Assembly: GCF_014649775.1 (NCBI RefSeq)
Contig: NZ_BMTR01000003.1
Span: 1-64,000, forward strand
Length of the DNA stretch: 64,000 nt
From: Streptomyces longisporoflavus
GTDB lineage: Bacteria; Actinomycetota; Actinomycetes; Streptomycetales; Streptomycetaceae
Direction: 5' to 3'
Part shown: one piece after another, positions 20,496-29,141 of the stretch
Layout of the letters: each line of letters opens with the position of its first letter
Numbering within the stretch: position 1 is the stretch's first letter
Made by a program: the position numbers and the translations under genes
The notes under the pieces: generated by a model
Databases searched by the model: none
The model's input: only the letters and a program-made list of their open reading frames with translations
What the model was told of the DNA's origin: nothing

Positions 20496-20578
20496 GTTGC
20501 CTAGCCCTTGCGGTGCCTGGGCTTTGCGGTGCCTGGGCCTTGCGGTGCCTGGCTCTTTGCGTTGCTTGGCTCTTTGCG
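20496..20578. repeat. Five tandem 16-17 bp repeats after secA
   Basis: Five imperfect units of the type GTGCCTGGGCTTTGCG run head to tail at 20496, 20513, 20529, 20545 and 20562. Units 2 and 3 differ by one base. The array fills the gap between the secA terminator and the stop codon of the convergent gene. Purpose unknown. Confidence 0.9.
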
Positions 20579-20581
20579 TTG

Positions 20582-21094
20582 CTATCCCGGCGGGGTGGCC
20601 ACCTCTACCGCTGTGCAGCGCCATTTCTGGTCCGCTCCCAGGTGCAGGCGGAAGGCCAGTGCCCTGAGGACCGGGCCCGTGCCGATCCGCGCGAAGACCT
20701 CGTAGACGCCGGGGCGTGGCTCGTAGTGGCCGATGCGGTGGACCGTGGGGCGGCGGCCGTTCACGGTCAGCGGGGCGAGCTCGGCGAGGCGGGTCAGTTC
20801 GTCGAAGGCGGTGTGGGCGATGTGGCGGGCCGCCCAGTGGACCGGCTTCTGGCCGCTGAGTACCAGGAGCAGGCGCTCGGTGAAGAGCTCCGTGGGGTGC
20901 GGTGGGGGTTGGGGTGGGGTCCTGAGGGGGCGGGTGGGGCGCAAGGGGCGCGCGGGTGTGCGCGCTGCCGCCGTGGGTGTGCGGGCCGCCGTGGGTGTGC
21001 GGGCCGCCGTGGGGCGGCGGGGGTCCGTGCGGGTCGGGGGGCGGGTGGGTGCCCCTGCCTGGCGGGTGCGGGGCCTGGTCATCACCTTGTGCAT
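20582..21094 (-). CDS. Rv3235-family protein
   Basis: 170 residues from the ATG at 21094 (GGAGG nine bases upstream); an ATG at 21082 is an alternative. The first ~75 residues are Pro/Arg/Thr-rich with short Thr-Ala-Ala-Arg-Thr-Pro repeats, encoded by near-perfect 18-bp DNA repeats around 20970-21020. The C-terminal ~100 residues are a compact domain (ELFTERLLLVLSGQKPVHWAARH... YEVFARIGTGPVLRALAFRL) matching the Rv3235 family, which sits beside secA in many actinobacteria. Function is unknown; conserved linkage suggests an export or division role but proves nothing. Convergent with secA. Confidence 0.82.
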   Translation of the reverse strand: MHKVMTRPRTRQAGAPTRPPTRTDPRRPTAARTPTAARTPTAAARTPARPLRPTRPLRTPPQPPPHPTELFTERLLLVLSGQKPVHWAARHIAHTAFDELTRLAELAPLTVNGRRPTVHRIGHYEPRPGVYEVFARIGTGPVLRALAFRLHLGADQKWRCTAVEVATPPG

Positions 21095-21447
21095 GCCGTG
21101 TCGCCTCCGGCTTCGCTGTCCCGGTCTTGCTTGGTACCGGGGAGTAACTTCCGTGGGAGATCTTGTACGGGGGCGGAGGCGGGGGCTGCAAGAGGTCTCG
21201 GGGTTGAAGGTGAGGGGCGGCGGAGTCACTTATCCGGGTGACGGGGAGCGGCTCGTGCCTTGGGGGCGCCGGGGTGTGCCGGGTGAAGGGCGGGGGTGCG
21301 GGGTGACGTGCGGGGCGGGGGTGGGGCGCAGCTCGAAGGGGGACTCCCGCGCGTATTCTGGGGGTCTGTTGCTTGACCTTTCGGCTTCCGGATTCCGGTC
21401 TTTTTCCGTTTCTGGTTCTCTGCCCTCGACTTTGAAAGCGGGTCGTC
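21095..21447. other. 353-base divergent intergenic region
   Basis: No gene is supported here. A TATTCT box at 21354-21359 could be the -10 of the plus-strand DUF6912 gene, with a leader of about 80 bases. A TTGACC at 21373 has no matching -10. I see no operator-like palindrome of note. Confidence 0.4.
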
Positions 21448-21918
21448 ATGCGCGTCTACGTTCCCCTGACCCTGAGCCGCCTCGCCGAGGTGCACAAGGC
21501 GGGCGAGCTGGGGCCTGCGCCGCTGACCGCCTATGCGGTGACGCCCTCGCTGCGTGAGTGGGTCGCCTCCGATGACGTGGAGGAGCTGGAGTATGCCGCT
21601 CTGTACCAGGCTGCGGCTGCTTCGTTGCGGTTGATCGCCGGGGAGGCCGGGGCTGCCGGGGCTGCTCCAAGGCGGGTTGTTGTGGCTGCGGATGTGCCAG
21701 ATGCCGGGGTTGAGGTGGTTGATGGTGCGGAGTCGCTTGGTGAGGTGCGGGTGGCCGGGGTGCTGGGGTTGAAGAAGGTTGCCGCCGTGCATGTGGACGC
21801 GGGGGAGGCTGAGGCGGATGTTGCCGCGGCGGTGTCGGCCGGGGGGTCGGGGGATGCGGTCGAGGATCATGAGCTGTTGTGGTTTGCCACGCAGGAGATT
21901 CCTTCGTTGATCGGTTGA
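21448..21918 (+). CDS. DUF6912 family protein
   Basis: 156 residues, conserved in Streptomyces and annotated DUF6912. It begins MRVYVPLTLSRLAEVHKAGELGPAPLTAYAVT and ends DHELLWFATQEIPSLIG, with an Ala/Val-rich centre. There is no signal peptide, membrane helix or catalytic motif that I recognise, so it is a cytoplasmic protein of unknown function. It lies in the same direction as, and 156 bases before, the HAD hydrolase gene, which has its own likely promoter. Confidence 0.85.
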   Translation: MRVYVPLTLSRLAEVHKAGELGPAPLTAYAVTPSLREWVASDDVEELEYAALYQAAAASLRLIAGEAGAAGAAPRRVVVAADVPDAGVEVVDGAESLGEVRVAGVLGLKKVAAVHVDAGEAEADVAAAVSAGGSGDAVEDHELLWFATQEIPSLIG

Positions 21919-22062
21919 GGGGTTTCCCTGCGGGGCTTGGGCGGAGGGGTGTGCGGGCCCGCGTTTCTTTCTGGCCGAACGGGCCTTTCCCGCCCACCCG
22001 CCCGATTGCCCCGCGTCCCGCCCCGCTCGGAAAACCGGGAGTGGGGTGATGGAGGGTGCGGG

Positions 22063-22068
22063 TACCGT
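22063..22068 (+). promoter_or_regulatory. -10 box of the HAD gene (leaderless)
   Basis: TACCGT fits TANNNT and ends six bases before the ATG at 22075, which has no ribosome binding site. A leaderless transcript is the simplest reading. Confidence 0.5.
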
Positions 22069-22074
22069 CCTTCT

Positions 22075-22758
22075 ATGGGGAAGTTGCTGCGCGGGGCGCA
22101 TATTGTCTGGGACTGGAACGGGACTCTGCTGCATGACATACATGCGGTGATCGACTCGACGAACGCGTCGTTCGCGGAGATCGGGCTCGACCCGATCACC
22201 CTTGAGCGGTACCGCGATCTGTACTGCGTCCCCGTCCCCCTGTTCTACGAGCGGCTCATGGGGCGCCTGCCCACGGACGCCGAGTGGCAGGTCATGGACG
22301 CCGTCTTCCACAAGCACTACTGGGCCAGGGCTGAAGCCTGCGGCCTCGCCGAGGGTGCGGCCGAGCTGCTCGCGGCGCGGCGGGCGGCCGGGCGTACGCA
22401 GTCGCTGCTCTCCCTCGCGCCGCACGAGCACCTCGTGCCGATCGTGCGGCGGCACGGTATCGAGGGGCACTTCGTGCGCATCGACGGGCGCATGGACACC
22501 TCGCACGCCGGCAAGGCCGAGCGGATGGTGCGGCACCTGGCGGCCCTGGAAGGGGTTGCCGCCGCCGAGCGGGTCGTGGTCATCGGCGACGCCGTCGACG
22601 ATGCCGTGGCCGCGGCGCACGTGGGCGCGCAGGCCGTGCTCTACACCGGCGGCTCGCACAGCCGGGCCAGCCTGGAGGCCGTCGGAGCCCGGGTTCCGGT
22701 GGTCGACAGTCTCGACGAGGCCGTGGAAGTGGCCGAGCAGCTCGCGGCGGCCGCCTGA
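22075..22758 (+). CDS. HAD family hydrolase
   Basis: 227 residues. HAD motif I is at D13-T17 (WDWNGTLL), motif II/III lies around SLLSLAPHEH and HAGKAERM, and motif IV is GDAVDD (D172, D175, D176). It is most like the phosphoglycolate phosphatase-type HADs. The second Asp of motif I, usually the general acid/base, is Asn15 here; the nucleophile D13 is intact. Close Streptomyces relatives often read DWNGT, so this may be a subfamily trait rather than loss of function. Substrate unknown. The last bases of the gene are part of a ~50-bp tandem duplication. Confidence 0.88.
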   Translation: MGKLLRGAHIVWDWNGTLLHDIHAVIDSTNASFAEIGLDPITLERYRDLYCVPVPLFYERLMGRLPTDAEWQVMDAVFHKHYWARAEACGLAEGAAELLAARRAAGRTQSLLSLAPHEHLVPIVRRHGIEGHFVRIDGRMDTSHAGKAERMVRHLAALEGVAAAERVVVIGDAVDDAVAAAHVGAQAVLYTGGSHSRASLEAVGARVPVVDSLDEAVEVAEQLAAAA

Positions 22759-22854
22759 GTCACACCGGCGCCGCCCGGCACGCGAGCCGCCTCCAGGCCG
22801 CCGCCTGAGCCACACCGGCGCCGCCCGACGCACGAGCCAGCCGCCTCCAGGTCG
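22751..22854. repeat. Imperfect ~50-bp tandem duplication at the HAD gene end
   Basis: Bases 22751-22800 and 22801-22854 are near-copies; both begin CCGCCTGAG and contain CACACCGGCGCCGCCCG and GCCTCCAGG. The first copy includes the HAD stop codon, so the second carries a dead copy of that stop. They differ by a few substitutions and a 4-base insertion. Confidence 0.9.
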
Positions 22855-22878
22855 CCGCCCCGGCCCCCGGCCCGCCCC

Positions 22879-23445
22879 CTAGGTAACCGGCGCCTTCGCC
22901 CGCAGTACCGTCAGGAATTCCCTCATCCAGCCCGAGTGATCCGGCCAGGCGCGGGCCGAGACCAGGGTGCCGTCGACCACCACCTCCGCGTCCCTGAACG
23001 TTGCGCCCGACGCCTGCATGTCCAGTTCCAGGGCCGGATACGCCGTGACCGTGCGGCCGCTGAGGCCGCCGATCGCCGCCGTCAGGAGCGGGCCGTGGCA
23101 GATCTGCGCGACCGGCTTGTCCGAGTCGAAGAAGGACTTGAGGATCTTGCGGAGCTCCGGGTCGTTGCGCAGGTACTCCGGGGCCCGGCCGCCCGGGATC
23201 ACCAGGGCGGCGTACTGGCCGGGGTCGACTTCGGAGAAGGCGAGGTCCGAGGGCCAGGTGTAGCCGGGCTTCTCCGTGTACGTGTCGAACCCCGGCTCGA
23301 AGTCGTGCACCACGAACCGCAGCTTCTTGCGGGCGGGGGCGGCGACGTGGACGTCGTACCCCTCCTCGCGCAGCCGCTGGTAGGGGTAGAGGACTTCGAG
23401 TGACTCCGCCGCGTCGCCGGTCACTATCAGGATCTTGGCTGCCAT
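22879..23445 (-). CDS. DJ-1/PfpI family protein
   Basis: 188 residues. The Rossmann-like fold begins MAAKILIVTGDAAESLEVLYPYQRL. The nucleophile elbow is AQICHGPL with C116-H117, and E90 (GGRAPEYLR) is the conserved partner acid. The Cys-His-Glu arrangement is that of PfpI/YhbO-like intracellular proteases and deglycases. Whether it is a protease, glyoxalase or chaperone cannot be told from sequence. It is convergent with the HAD gene and divergent from gdh. Confidence 0.9.
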   Translation of the reverse strand: MAAKILIVTGDAAESLEVLYPYQRLREEGYDVHVAAPARKKLRFVVHDFEPGFDTYTEKPGYTWPSDLAFSEVDPGQYAALVIPGGRAPEYLRNDPELRKILKSFFDSDKPVAQICHGPLLTAAIGGLSGRTVTAYPALELDMQASGATFRDAEVVVDGTLVSARAWPDHSGWMREFLTVLRAKAPVT

Positions 23446-23464
23446 CGGTGCTCGCTCCCCAATC

Positions 23465-23529
23465 GTGGGCGACCGGTCGTGGGCGGACCGGTCCTGCGTG
23501 GGCCCGGTCCTGCGCGGGCCCGGTCCTGC
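23465..23529. repeat. Tandem 16-19 bp repeats upstream of the DJ-1 gene
   Basis: Units of the type GTGGGCCCGGTCCTGC occur at 23498 and 23514 (one mismatch between them), with longer, looser copies at 23465 and 23479. They lie just upstream of the minus-strand DJ-1 gene, where its 5' untranslated region or promoter would be. Confidence 0.85.
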
Positions 23530-23762
23530 ACGGACCGGGCCGGTCCGTCGCGCGCTGTCCGTTCCTCCCGCTCAACGTGCATCCGCCCGTCCGGTTTGCC
23601 AAGAGGGCCCACCGGTTCGAGGCGGGGGTCCCTCGCCGACAGATGGCGCGAAAGTCTCTGTGCAGAGTGTCAAAGTTCCACCCCTGCTTTTGTACACATA
23701 CGGCTCATGACGATCCCCGGGTGGAGGGCGATAGCCTTGACCCGTGATCAGCGCGATATCCC

Positions 23763-23784
23763 GCGGGGGCGTGTACGCCCCCGC
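23763..23784. promoter_or_regulatory. 9-bp perfect hairpin in the gdh leader region
   Basis: GCGGGGGCG and CGCCCCCGC flank a TGTA loop, 243 bases before the gdh start. It could be an operator, an attenuator stem or a terminator for upstream reading; nothing in the sequence decides among these. Confidence 0.4.
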
Positions 23785-24026
23785 CCTGCGCCCGGGGAAC
23801 ACGGAGGACATCCGTGCCCGGGGCGTCGCTGACGCTTCTTCGCGGTGCGGCCAGCCCACCCATCCCGGCCATCGGTCAGCGAAACCGCTGAATATGGCGG
23901 ATAACCGCCCGCTCATCTCTCACCGCGGCATAACGTCGACTTCGACCGGAGACCCCGCGTCGTGGCGTTACGCCGGATCATTTCCGCCTACGTCACGCAA
24001 TGGCGCGCGACAGGAGTCAGAGGACA

Positions 24027-27000
24027 ATGCAGAACAAGCTGGACGAAGCCAAAGCCGAGCTGCTCACACGAGCGGCCCGGGTAGCTGAGAACAGCCCGGC
24101 CGGGGGCCGCCTACCGAGTGGCGCACCAGCCGGGTCGAAGGGCAAGAAGGCCACGACCGACCAGGACACGGCCCTTGCGTTCCTCCAGCGCTACTACCTG
24201 CACACCGCCCCGGAGGACCTTGCCGACCGCGACCCGGTCGACGTCTTCGGAGCAGCCTTCTCCCACTACCGTCTTGCCGAGAACCGCCCGCAGGGCACGG
24301 CCAACGTCCGCGTGCACACCCCGACCGTCGAGGAGAACGGCTGGACGTGCAGCCACTCCGTCGTCGAGGTGGTCACCGACGACATGCCGTTCCTGGTGGA
24401 TTCGGTCACCAACGAGCTCACGCGGCAGGGGCGCGGCATCCACGTCGTCATCCACCCCCAGGTCGTCGTACGACGGGACGTGACCGGCAAGCTCCTCGAG
24501 GTCCTCACGAGCCCCGGCGCGGAGCGCCCGCACGACGCCGTCACCGAGTCCTGGATCCACGTCGAGATGGACCGTGAGACCGACCGCGGGGACCTGAAGC
24601 AGATCAGCGCCGATCTGCTGCGCATCCTCTCGGACGTGCGCGAGACCGTCGAGGACTGGGAGAAGATGCGCGACGCCGCGCTGCGCATCGCCGACGAACT
24701 CCCCACCGAGCCGACCGCCGACGACCTGCGCGACCAGGAGGTCGACGAGGCCCGCGAGCTGCTCCGCTGGCTCGCCGACAACCACTTCACGTTCCTGGGC
24801 TTTCGTGAGTACGACCTGACGCAGGACGACTCGCTCGCCGCCGTGCCCGGCACCGGCCTCGGCATCCTGCGCGCCGACCCGAAGCACGAGGGCGAGGAGG
24901 ACCATCCGGTCAGCCCCTCCTTCAGCCGGCTGCCCGCGGACGCGCGCGCCAAGGCCCGCGAGCACAAGCTGCTCGTGCTGACCAAGGCCAACAGCCGGGC
25001 GACCGTCCACCGGCCGTCCTACCTCGACTACGTCGGCGTGAAGAAGTTCGACGCCGAGGGCAACGTCATCGGTGAGCGGCGCTTCCTCGGGCTCTTCTCG
25101 TCCGCCGCGTACACCGAGTCCGTGCGCCGGGTGCCCGTCATCCGCCGCAAGGTCCAGGAAGTGCTCAAGGGCGCGGGCTTCTCGCCCAACAGCCACGACG
25201 GGCGTGACCTCCTCCAGATTCTGGAGACCTACCCCCGCGACGAGCTTTTCCAGACCCCGCCCGACGAGCTGCGCTCCATCGTCACGTCCGTGCTGTACCT
25301 CCAGGAGCGCCGCAGGCTGCGGCTCTACCTGCGCAAGGACGAGTACGGCCGCTACTACTCCGCCCTCGTCTACCTGCCGCGTGACCGCTACACCACCGGC
25401 GTGCGCCTGCGGATCATCGACATCCTCAAGGAGGAGCTCGGCGGCACCAGCGTCGACTTCACCGCCTGGAACACGGAGTCGATCCTCTCCCGGCTGCACT
25501 TCGTGGTCCGTGTCGCGCCCGGCGGCGGGCTCGCGGAGCTCACCGACGCCGACACCGACCGCATCGAGGCCAGGCTCGTCGAGGCCGCCCGCTCCTGGGC
25601 CGACGGCTTCGGCGAGGCGCTGACCGCCGAATGCGGCGAGGAGCGCGCCGCCGAGCTGCTTCGCCGCTACTCCGGCGCCTTCCCCGAGGGCTACAAGGCC
25701 GACCACTCGCCGCGCGCCGCCGTCGCCGACCTCCAGCACCTGGAGCAGCTGAAGCAGGGGCACGAGGACTTCGCCCTCAGTCTGTACGAGCCGGTGGGCG
25801 CCGCTCCCGGCGAGCGCCGCTTCAAGATCTACCGCTCGGGCGGCCAGGTCTCGCTCTCCGCGGTCCTTCCGGTGCTCCAGCGCCTGGGCGTCGAGGTCAC
25901 GGACGAGCGCCCCTACGAGCTGCGCTGCACGGACCGTACGAACGCCTGGATCTACGACTTCGGCCTGCGCCTGCCCAAGTCGCAGAACGGCAACGGCGAC
26001 TATCTCGGCGACGACGGCCGCGAGCGCTTCCAGGAGGCCTTCGCCGCCGCCTGGACTGGCGAGGCCGAGGTCGACGGCTTCAACTCCCTCGTCCTGCGCG
26101 CCGGACTCAACTGGCGGCAGGCGATGGTCCTGCGCGCCTACGCCAAGTACCTGCGCCAGGCCGGCTCCACCTTCAGCCAGGACTACATGGAGGACACCCT
26201 CCGCAACAACGTCCACACCACTCGCCTCCTCGTCTCGCTCTTCGAGGCGCGGATGTCGCCGGACCGCCAGCGCGCCGGGACCGAGCTGACCGACGGGCTC
26301 CTCGAAGAGGTGGACGGCGCGCTCGACCAGGTCGCGTCGCTCGACGAGGACCGCATCCTGCGGGCCTTCCTCACCCTCATCAAGGCGACGCTGCGCACGA
26401 ACTTCTTCCAGGAGGCCGTGGGCGGCAAGCCGCACAACTACGTCTCCATGAAGTTCGACCCGCAGGCCATCCCCGACCTCCCCGCGCCGCGTCCGGCGTA
26501 CGAGATCTGGGTGTACTCGCCGCGCGTCGAGGGCGTGCACCTGCGCTTCGGCAAGGTCGCCCGCGGTGGCCTTCGCTGGTCCGACCGGCGCGAGGACTTC
26601 CGTACGGAGATCCTCGGCCTGGTCAAGGCGCAGATGGTGAAGAACACCGTCATCGTGCCGGTCGGCGCCAAGGGCGGCTTCGTCGCCAAGCAGCTGCCCG
26701 ACCCGTCCGTGGACCGCGACGCGTGGCTCGCCGAGGGCGTGGCCTGCTACAAGACGTTCATCTCGGCGCTGCTCGACATCACCGACAACCTCGTCGCGGG
26801 CGAGGTCGTGCCGCCGGCCGACGTCGTGCGCCACGACGAGGACGACACCTACCTCGTGGTCGCCGCCGACAAGGGCACCGCGACGTTCTCGGACATCGCG
26901 AACGAGGTCGCCCAGTCCTACAACTTCTGGCTCGGCGACGCCTTCGCCTCCGGCGGCTCCGCCGGTTACGACCACAAGGGCATGGGCATCACCGCCCGCG

Positions 27001-28973
27001 GCGCCTGGGAGTCCGTCAAGCGGCACTTCCGGGAGCTGGGCACCGACACCCAGTCCGAGGACTTCACGGTCGTCGGCGTCGGCGACATGTCCGGTGACGT
27101 GTTCGGCAACGGCATGCTGCTCTCCGAGCACATCCGCCTGGTGGCCGCCTTCGACCACCGGCACATCGTCATCGACCCGAAGCCGGACGCCGAGACGTCC
27201 TACGCGGAGCGCCGCCGCCTCTTCGAGCTGCCGCGCAGCTCCTGGGCGGACTACAACAAGGAGCTGCTCTCCGCGGGCGGCGGGATCTTCCCGCGCAGCG
27301 CCAAGGCGATCCAGCTGAACAACCACATCCGCGAGGCGCTCGGCATCGAGCGGGGCATCGCGAAGATGACCCCGGCCGACCTGATGAAGGCGATCCTCCA
27401 GGCGCCGGTCGACCTGCTGTGGAACGGCGGCATCGGTACGTACGTGAAGTCGTCGGCCGAGTCGAACAGCGACGTCGGCGACAAGGCGAACGACGCGATT
27501 CGCGTGAACGGCGCCGATCTGCGCGTCAAGGTCGTCGGCGAGGGCGGCAACCTCGGCCTGACCCAGCTGGGCCGCATCGAGTTCGCGCGGGCCGGCGGGC
27601 GCATCAACACCGACGCCATCGACAACAGCGCGGGCGTGGACACCTCCGACCACGAGGTGAACATCAAGATCCTGCTCAACTCGGTCGTCGCGAACGGCGA
27701 CATGACCGTCAAGCAGCGCAACAAGTTCCTCGCCGCGATGACGGACGAGGTCGGGACCCTGGTCCTGCGCAACAACTACGCGCAGAACACCGCCCTGTCG
27801 AACGCGGTCTTCCAGTCCCCCTCGCTCCTCCACGCCCACCAGCGCTTCATGCGGCGCCTCGGCCGTGACGGTCACCTGAACAGGGACCTGGAGTTCCTGC
27901 CCAGCGACCGGCAGATCCGTGAGCTCCTGAGCTCCGGGCGCGGGCTCAGCCAGCCCGAGCTCGCCGTGCTCCTCGCCTACACGAAGATCACGGCGGCCGA
28001 CGAGCTGATCCAGACGACGCTGCCGGACGACGACTACCTGCGCGGGCTGCTTCACGCGTACTTCCCGCAGGCCCTCAGGGAGAAGTTCCCCGAGCAGGTC
28101 GACGGGCACGCGCTGCGCCGCGAGATCGTCACCACGGTGCTCGTCAACGACACGGTGAACACCGGTGGTTCGACCTTCCTGCACCGGCTGCGCGAAGAGA
28201 CGGGTGCCTCCCTGGAGGAGATCGTCAGGGCGCAGCTCGCGGCCCGTGAGATCTTCGGTCTGAGCAAGGTCTGGGACGCGGTCGAGGCGCTCGACAACGT
28301 GGTGGCGGCCGACGTGCAGACGCGCATCCGGCTGCACTCGCGCCGCCTCGTCGAGCGCGGCACGCGCTGGCTGCTCAACAACCGGCCGCAGCCGCTCCAG
28401 CTCGCCGAGACCATCGACTTCTTCAGCGAGGGTGTCGCCGAGGTCTGGACCGAGCTGCCCAAGCTCCTGCGCGGCTCCGACCAGGAGTGGTACCAGGGCA
28501 TCCGCGACGAGCTGACGGGCGCGGGCGTCCCCGACGAACTCGCCCAGCTGGTCGCCGGGTTCTCCTCGGCCTTCCCGTCGCTCGACATCGTCGCGATCGC
28601 CGAGCGCACGGACAAGGAGCCGCTGGCCGTCGCCGAGGTCTACTACGACCTCGCGGACCGGCTGCGGATCACCCAGCTTATGGACCGCATCATCGAGCTG
28701 CCGCGGGCCGACCGCTGGCAGTCGATGGCCCGCGCGTCGATCCGCGAGGACCTCTACGCGGCGCACGCCGCCCTGACGGCAGACGTGCTCGCCGCCGGGA
28801 ACGGCGAGGACACTCCCGAGCAGCGCTTCAAGGCCTGGGAGGAGAAGAACGCGGCGATCCTGAGCCGGTCGCGGGCGACCCTGGACGAGATCCAGAGCTC
28901 GGACGCGTTCGACCTGGCGAACCTGTCGGTCGCCATGCGGACGATGAGGACGCTGCTGCGGACCCACTCGTAA
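24027..28973 (+). CDS. gdh: Large NAD-specific glutamate dehydrogenase
   Basis: 1648 residues, the size of the Streptomyces ~180-kDa NAD-GDH class. It converts glutamate and NAD to 2-oxoglutarate, ammonia and NADH, a mainly catabolic reaction. A long N-terminal region with ACT-like regulatory parts (to about 700) precedes the catalytic domain: GGLRWSDR (847-854), catalytic Lys K882 in GAKGGF, and the NAD-binding region around VVGVGDMSGDVFGNGML. A C-terminal helical domain follows. I chose the ATG at 24027 (AGGAG ten bases upstream); an ATG at 24000 is possible but lacks a site. A strong terminator follows and the gene is monocistronic. Confidence 0.96.
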   Translation: MQNKLDEAKAELLTRAARVAENSPAGGRLPSGAPAGSKGKKATTDQDTALAFLQRYYLHTAPEDLADRDPVDVFGAAFSHYRLAENRPQGTANVRVHTPTVEENGWTCSHSVVEVVTDDMPFLVDSVTNELTRQGRGIHVVIHPQVVVRRDVTGKLLEVLTSPGAERPHDAVTESWIHVEMDRETDRGDLKQISADLLRILSDVRETVEDWEKMRDAALRIADELPTEPTADDLRDQEVDEARELLRWLADNHFTFLGFREYDLTQDDSLAAVPGTGLGILRADPKHEGEEDHPVSPSFSRLPADARAKAREHKLLVLTKANSRATVHRPSYLDYVGVKKFDAEGNVIGERRFLGLFSSAAYTESVRRVPVIRRKVQEVLKGAGFSPNSHDGRDLLQILETYPRDELFQTPPDELRSIVTSVLYLQERRRLRLYLRKDEYGRYYSALVYLPRDRYTTGVRLRIIDILKEELGGTSVDFTAWNTESILSRLHFVVRVAPGGGLAELTDADTDRIEARLVEAARSWADGFGEALTAECGEERAAELLRRYSGAFPEGYKADHSPRAAVADLQHLEQLKQGHEDFALSLYEPVGAAPGERRFKIYRSGGQVSLSAVLPVLQRLGVEVTDERPYELRCTDRTNAWIYDFGLRLPKSQNGNGDYLGDDGRERFQEAFAAAWTGEAEVDGFNSLVLRAGLNWRQAMVLRAYAKYLRQAGSTFSQDYMEDTLRNNVHTTRLLVSLFEARMSPDRQRAGTELTDGLLEEVDGALDQVASLDEDRILRAFLTLIKATLRTNFFQEAVGGKPHNYVSMKFDPQAIPDLPAPRPAYEIWVYSPRVEGVHLRFGKVARGGLRWSDRREDFRTEILGLVKAQMVKNTVIVPVGAKGGFVAKQLPDPSVDRDAWLAEGVACYKTFISALLDITDNLVAGEVVPPADVVRHDEDDTYLVVAADKGTATFSDIANEVAQSYNFWLGDAFASGGSAGYDHKGMGITARGAWESVKRHFRELGTDTQSEDFTVVGVGDMSGDVFGNGMLLSEHIRLVAAFDHRHIVIDPKPDAETSYAERRRLFELPRSSWADYNKELLSAGGGIFPRSAKAIQLNNHIREALGIERGIAKMTPADLMKAILQAPVDLLWNGGIGTYVKSSAESNSDVGDKANDAIRVNGADLRVKVVGEGGNLGLTQLGRIEFARAGGRINTDAIDNSAGVDTSDHEVNIKILLNSVVANGDMTVKQRNKFLAAMTDEVGTLVLRNNYAQNTALSNAVFQSPSLLHAHQRFMRRLGRDGHLNRDLEFLPSDRQIRELLSSGRGLSQPELAVLLAYTKITAADELIQTTLPDDDYLRGLLHAYFPQALREKFPEQVDGHALRREIVTTVLVNDTVNTGGSTFLHRLREETGASLEEIVRAQLAAREIFGLSKVWDAVEALDNVVAADVQTRIRLHSRRLVERGTRWLLNNRPQPLQLAETIDFFSEGVAEVWTELPKLLRGSDQEWYQGIRDELTGAGVPDELAQLVAGFSSAFPSLDIVAIAERTDKEPLAVAEVYYDLADRLRITQLMDRIIELPRADRWQSMARASIREDLYAAHAALTADVLAAGNGEDTPEQRFKAWEEKNAAILSRSRATLDEIQSSDAFDLANLSVAMRTMRTLLRTHS

Positions 28974-28988
28974 TCCGCCGTACGCCGA

Positions 28989-29024
28989 GGGGGCGCCCCG
29001 GGCCTGATGGTCCGGGGCGCCCCC
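28989..29024 (+). terminator. gdh terminator
   Basis: A 13-bp perfect GC-rich stem (28989-29001 with 29012-29024) extends inward by GCC/GGT around a TGAT loop, starts 16 bases after the gdh stop and is followed by TTT. It is the strongest intrinsic terminator in this part of the window. Confidence 0.9.
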
Positions 29025-29100
29025 TTTCGCGTACCCCCTCTTTCGCGTATCCGGACTAGGCCAAACACACCCCCCTGAAGGGCGCTAATCGGTCAATAGC

Positions 29101-29106
29101 GATAAT
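29101..29106 (+). promoter_or_regulatory. Possible -10 box for the first glycopolymer operon
   Basis: GATAAT lies in an AT-rich patch (29085-29110) between the gdh terminator and the glycosyltransferase gene at 29142. No good -35 hexamer is seen at the usual distance, so this is a weak call. Confidence 0.3.
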
Positions 29107-29141
29107 TATGAGGATGAGCTGGTATGCGACTGGAGGGACAC

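Larger units (their letters stand above)
23446..24026. other. 581-base divergent intergenic region before gdh
   Basis: No gene is supported here, though several frames are open because of base composition. It holds a 16-bp tandem repeat (23465-23529), a CTCTG-TG-CAGAG inverted repeat (23656-23667), a stable hairpin (23763-23784) and an inverted repeat GGCGGATAACCGCC (23896-23909). The length and the structures suggest that gdh has a long regulated leader, but I could not place its promoter. Confidence 0.55.

Noticed and set aside
23479..24088. Small plus-strand proteins upstream of gdh
   Set aside because: Frames at 23479 and 23744 have no ribosome site or family similarity and run over repeats or into the gdh start.
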